From contig CAVFRF010000063.1 of the NCBI GenBank assembly GCA_963624975.1, positions 1 to 64,000 of the forward strand: a stretch of DNA of 64,000 nucleotides. The letters run 5' to 3'. The stretch is from CAVLCC01 sp963624975. Its GTDB lineage: Bacteria > Actinomycetota > Coriobacteriia > Coriobacteriales > CADBOM01. The notes beneath the pieces were generated by a model. The model saw nothing but the letters and a program-made list of their open reading frames with translations. It ran no database searches and was not told the origin of the DNA. Positions 60,893 through 64,000 of the stretch are shown here, one piece after another. Made by a program: the position numbers and the translations under genes. The stretch's first letter is position 1. Every line of letters begins with the position of its first letter.

Positions 60893-61500
60893 CAGGTGCG
60901 CTTCTTCGCACGCTTCGCGATGTACTCGATCAGCTCCGACTGGATGCGATGGAACTCCAGCGCCACCTTGTCCTGCGGGCAATGGTTGTACACCAGCGAG
61001 CTGAGAATCTGCAGGGCCATGTCGGGGTCCACCACGTCCAGGTCCTCTATCTGCACGTGGTCGTCGCAAATCACGCAGAATGCATATCTCGTGGTGGCAT
61101 CGTCGGCGCTGCGCATCGCAGGTGCACTGCGTTGCGGCCCTGTAGAGCCCTCTGCCACTCCGGTGGGCGATCCAGCACCGCTACCGGCTCCAGCATCCGC
61201 TTCCATCTCGCCGGTGTCGAGCAGCGCGTGCTCGACCATCTCCTGGGCTTCGCTCCACGAGAACTTGCGTGGTTTGGCAGGGATGTCCTCCGGCTTCTCG
61301 GCAAACAGCACGATCGGGCTTACTCCCAGGGCATCGGCTATGCGCTGGGCGTTGTTGATGGTCACGTTGGCCCTGCCCTGCTCGATGCCGCCTATATATG
61401 TGCGGTGCATGCCGCATTTCTCGGCGAAGCTCTCTTGCGAGTAGCCCGCCTCCTTGCGGAGCTTGCGGACGTTTGCAGCAAGCGCGTCTTGGATGCTCAT
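60889..61500 (-). CDS. XRE-family helix-turn-helix regulator
   Basis: A 203-residue protein. Residues 5-65 are a lambda-repressor-like HTH ([33 protein letters not shown]). A Gly/Ala/Ser-rich linker (about 100-130) joins it to a C-terminal region ([30 protein letters not shown]) with spaced Cys residues of unknown role. The stop codon overlaps that of convergent recO. ATG follows AAGGG by 7 nt. The target is unknown. Confidence 0.85.
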   Translation of the reverse strand: MSIQDALAANVRKLRKEAGYSQESFAEKCGMHRTYIGGIEQGRANVTINNAQRIADALGVSPIVLFAEKPEDIPAKPRKFSWSEAQEMVEHALLDTGEMEADAGAGSGAGSPTGVAEGSTGPQRSAPAMRSADDATTRYAFCVICDDHVQIEDLDVVDPDMALQILSSLVYNHCPQDKVALEFHRIQSELIEYIAKRAKKRTC

Positions 61501-61637
61501 CGATATCCCTTCACTAGGTTTATATCGATGTAAACCAAAGGCGAGAATCGCTTCTACAGAATATAGATAGCAAAATCAATGGAATAAAAACGCAATGAAG
61601 AATATAAGTAGCAACTTGGAGAAAGCGCGCGGATTCG

Positions 61638-62675
61638 CTAGATTTTCTCCATCTCGGCGGCGACCTTGTAGTACCAGTCTACCGGGGTCTCGTAGTTGTA
61701 CTTGTAGGCCGCGCCCATCGTGAGCGTGGATCCGTAGAGCCTGGCCAGCCCGTTCACGTGCTTGGGAATCGACTCCTCCCAAGAGCTCCAGTCCACATGT
61801 CCCCATCCCCAGGCGTTGTACGACCTGAAGCAGTGGGCGCCCTTCGAACTCTCTACCGTGGAGATGGCGGGCGACCACCTCGGGTCCACGCCGTTCTCCC
61901 ATGCAGCGCTGGCGAAGAGGTAGCCGTATCCCGCGAGGGGCGAACCCTCCAGGTATGCGTCGATGCGAGGCGCCCACTCGTCCACGAAGGCCTGCTCCTC
62001 GCTGTCGAAGTCCACCTCGTCGGTGTTCATCGAGGCGCCGCTGTACGAAGCGGTGCTGGCCGCCAGGGTTGCCTCCCTTGCGGCCGCGGCTTCCTGCGCG
62101 GCCTGGGCCGCGGCAGCTTCCTGCGCGGCCTTCTCGATCGCCACGTCGCGCGCATCTCGAGCTTCCTCGAGCGCTGCCTGCGCCTCGGCCTTCGACTGGT
62201 CGGCAGCCGCCTTGTCGCTTTGCAGCTGCTCCTGCGTTTGCTGCAGCTCCACGTGCCTTGCGGTCTGCTCGTCGATTACCGACATGATGTTGTTCTCATA
62301 CCTGTTGAGGTACTCGATGATCCCGAAGAAGCTGCTCACGTCCTCCGTTGAGAACACCAGGTCTATGAGCGAGGAGGTGGAGCGCTGGTACCTGTACATG
62401 GAGCACACGGCGGAATTGCTCTCCGAGCGCTTGGACTCGATCTGGGTCTGGAGAGTCTGGACCTTCTGCTCGTTCTCGGCTATGCGCTGGTCGATTTCGT
62501 TTGCCTTCGCGGCGATTTCCTCGTACTTGGCTGCTGCCTGGTCCATCTTGTCGATGGCGGCCTGAACCTCGTCGGAATCAGCGTATGCAACGGGCGTAGA
62601 CGCAAGCAGGCACGCTGCCGCGAGCACGAAGCTCAGCAACGTCGCCGTGAGAGTTTTGCATCTAGCGCCTACCAT
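61638..62675 (-). CDS. Secreted coiled-coil protein with lysozyme-like C-terminal domain
   Basis: A 345-residue exported protein. The signal peptide ends about residue 33 (ASTPVAYA before DSDE). Residues 34-205 form a long coiled coil (IDQRIAENEQKVQTLQTQIESKRSE and Ala/Glu/Gln-rich repeats), as in PcsB/CwlO-type cell-wall proteins. The C-terminal 110 residues (ASAAWENGVDPRWSPAISTVESSKG, YNAWGWG) resemble glucosaminidase or lytic-transglycosylase domains, with the Glu of TVESS as possible catalyst. A role in peptidoglycan turnover at division is inferred. The start at MVGARC is chosen because of the signal sequence; 37 codons upstream remain open. Confidence 0.8.
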   Translation of the reverse strand: MVGARCKTLTATLLSFVLAAACLLASTPVAYADSDEVQAAIDKMDQAAAKYEEIAAKANEIDQRIAENEQKVQTLQTQIESKRSESNSAVCSMYRYQRSTSSLIDLVFSTEDVSSFFGIIEYLNRYENNIMSVIDEQTARHVELQQTQEQLQSDKAAADQSKAEAQAALEEARDARDVAIEKAAQEAAAAQAAQEAAAAREATLAASTASYSGASMNTDEVDFDSEEQAFVDEWAPRIDAYLEGSPLAGYGYLFASAAWENGVDPRWSPAISTVESSKGAHCFRSYNAWGWGHVDWSSWEESIPKHVNGLARLYGSTLTMGAAYKYNYETPVDWYYKVAAEMEKI

Positions 62676-62764
62676 ATATACCCAATCCGTGCGGCCAATC
62701 CGACATGCGCCAGCTCGAACTCCAAGCCCGCAGGTAGGGAGCGTGCGCGAGCGCAATAGGGGTT

Positions 62765-62776
62765 GAATTATAATTC
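62765..62776. promoter_or_regulatory. Palindromic -10 box between divergent genes
   Basis: GAATTATAATTC is a perfect 12-bp palindrome containing TATAAT on the plus strand (62769-62774) and, shifted by two bases, on the minus strand. It lies between the PPDK regulator (plus) and the coiled-coil protein gene (minus), so it could serve either or both. The minus-strand -35 TTCGCA at 62790-62795 is fair; none is clear for the plus strand. Confidence 0.45.
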
Positions 62777-62856
62777 GAGTTGCCAAAAATGCGAAACCAA
62801 GATTATCGGTGATTGCAAAACCCCTGCTAGATAGCGCAAAAAGATTTGGAGATTAT

Positions 62857-63756
62857 ATGGAGAGCATCGATATGCAGGCAAATGGCCGGGCGGGCGAGGA
62901 ACAGGACACGCCTCGAAACGCGCCCAAAGACGAACTGTCCGTCTTCATCATCTCCGACTCTGTGGGCGACACCGCCTCGGCTCTCGTGCACGCCGCGATG
63001 AGCCAGTTCTCGGGCACGGCGGTAGATATAGAGCGTCTTCCCAAGGTCTCGACCGTAGAGCAGGTGAGAGATTTCGTGGGAGCGCGCATCGACGAGTGCG
63101 CGGGCAAGGTGGCGGTGATCACCATAGCCGACCCCCGGCTCGCCCGCGATGCCTACGCCTGCATCACGCAGCTCGGCATCGCCTGCGTCGACCTGCTGGG
63201 TCCCACCGTGTCGGCTATCGCCAAGGCCACGGGCAAGAACCCGTCGCTCAGAGCGGGCATCAACCGCGAGCTGGACGAGTCCTACTTCAAGAGGATCGAG
63301 GCCATGGACTACTCCGTCGACCACGACGACGGCCGTCTTCCCGAAGAGTACAAAGACGCCGACATCATCCTCATGGGCGTGTCGCGCACGTCGAAGACCC
63401 CGTTGTCGATGTACCTGGCCACGTCGGGCTACAAGGTCGCCAACCTTCCCCTGGCGCCGGGCATGACCCCGCCCAAGCAGATCTTCGAGGTCGACAGGTG
63501 GAGGGTGTTCGGCCTCATGTCCAGCCCCGAGGTGCTGTCCGACATCAGGCAGAGGCGCCTGGGCCCCGACGGCATGCGCGTGGCCAAGAGCTACGCCAGC
63601 GTCGACTACATAGAGCGCGACCTAGAGGAGGCCCGTGCGCTCATGCGCAAGGTGGGCTGCATAGTCATACGCACCGACAACAGGGCCATCGAGGAAACCG
63701 CGCAGGAGATACTGCGCTACTACGAGATGGCGCTGCACGCGCACAGCGGCAGGTAG
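62857..63756 (+). CDS. Pyruvate, phosphate dikinase regulatory protein
   Basis: A 299-residue bifunctional serine/threonine kinase and pyrophosphorylase of the DUF299 family. ADP-dependent phosphorylation inactivates PPDK and phosphate-dependent dephosphorylation restores it. FIISDSVGDTA near residue 30, the P-loop-like GVSRTSKTPLS and the C-terminal SYASVDYIERDLEEA are characteristic. ATG 62857 has GGAG 5 nt upstream; a GTG 16 codons earlier was not chosen. Its target ppdK is not in the window and may follow beyond the right edge. Confidence 0.93.
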   Translation: MESIDMQANGRAGEEQDTPRNAPKDELSVFIISDSVGDTASALVHAAMSQFSGTAVDIERLPKVSTVEQVRDFVGARIDECAGKVAVITIADPRLARDAYACITQLGIACVDLLGPTVSAIAKATGKNPSLRAGINRELDESYFKRIEAMDYSVDHDDGRLPEEYKDADIILMGVSRTSKTPLSMYLATSGYKVANLPLAPGMTPPKQIFEVDRWRVFGLMSSPEVLSDIRQRRLGPDGMRVAKSYASVDYIERDLEEARALMRKVGCIVIRTDNRAIEETAQEILRYYEMALHAHSGR

Positions 63757-64000
63757 CACCGGGCGGGCGGCTGCAAGTGCCGCTCGCGGCAGCTCATCTG
63801 CATTTCGGCCACCCGCAAATGTGGTGTTTTGATGGAGTATCGCGTCTAGAAGGCGCTTCGAAGCCCCTCACAGTCCGCCCAGGCGTGCAGCTTGCAGCAC
63901 TCGTGTTCGAGTTATGCGCGCCTTTGGTTTATCATCGAGAGGTCGAATTAGCCTCTTCAGACATTCGACGTCAGGCAATCACGCGACTCGAGAGAGTCTT
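63757..64000 (+). other. Right-edge intergenic sequence
   Basis: No gene is seen in the last 244 bp. ttcgag and tatcat about 18 bp apart near 63906-63935 could be a promoter for a gene beyond the window. No clear terminator follows the PPDK regulator. Confidence 0.3.

Overview
The window looks like a chromosome segment of a high-GC Actinomycetota bacterium of the class Coriobacteriia, most likely an Eggerthellaceae-type gut anaerobe. This is inferred from the gene families (a type II fatty-acid cluster using FabK, an MttB-superfamily methyltransferase without pyrrolysine, a PPDK regulatory protein, DUF6541 and LicD surface-polysaccharide genes), the frequent GTG and TTG starts, and the high GC of housekeeping genes. 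No rRNA, tRNA, CRISPR array or insertion sequence was recognised. Species cannot be settled by eye.

Layout. 1-5.1 kb is an accessory stretch of lower GC: a small protein with an HNH nuclease, a Fic protein with an inverted-repeat promoter, exonuclease III behind an acidic EF-hand-like protein, and a RelB-like/MazF-like toxin-antitoxin pair with its operator. 5.1-15.4 kb holds a J-domain-like protein and a surface-polysaccharide cluster (three GT2 glycosyltransferases, DUF2304, a flippase, LicD, a DUF6541 membrane protein, an acyltransferase). It ends in the remnant of a membrane-protein gene. 15.6-17.1 kb is an AAA/DUF4143 ATPase gene preceded by three direct repeats at an exact 33-bp period. 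17.3-27.9 kb is a complete fatty-acid initiation and elongation cluster in one direction (acpP, accB, accC, accD, accA, fabH, fabK, fabD, fabG, fabF, fabZ), closed by a nikR gene 3 nt after fabZ.

28.1-32.2 kb carries two tandem secreted beta-helix proteins and a 45-residue hydrophobic peptide followed by three hairpins, resembling a type I toxin locus. 32.2-40.4 kb, all on the minus strand, holds a metal P-type ATPase with a separate HMA metallochaperone under a SmtB-like operator, a lipoprotein amidase, PutP with a structured leader, a dGTPase-like HD protein, and an aldehyde dehydrogenase homologue lacking both catalytic residues. 40.6-45.3 kb has a Maf/5-formyl-THF cyclo-ligase fusion, a multi-cluster ferredoxin-like protein, citrate synthase and a small membrane protein. 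45.4-48.5 kb is an MttB-like methyltransferase plus MFS transporter behind a consensus promoter and a long AT-rich leader.

48.8-60.9 kb is conserved housekeeping: lepA, dusB, hemW; hrcA-dnaJ-mtaB on the opposite strand with a degenerate CIRCE; phoH-ybeY-dgkA-era-recO. 60.9-64 kb has an XRE regulator whose stop overlaps that of recO, a secreted coiled-coil cell-wall protein, and the PPDK regulatory protein, whose partner ppdK may lie just beyond the right edge.

Start sites were moved inward from the longest open frame wherever a ribosome binding site and family length agreed; these decisions are noted per entry. Nothing could be searched or folded here, so operators, promoters and RNA structures are read by eye and are less certain than the protein calls.
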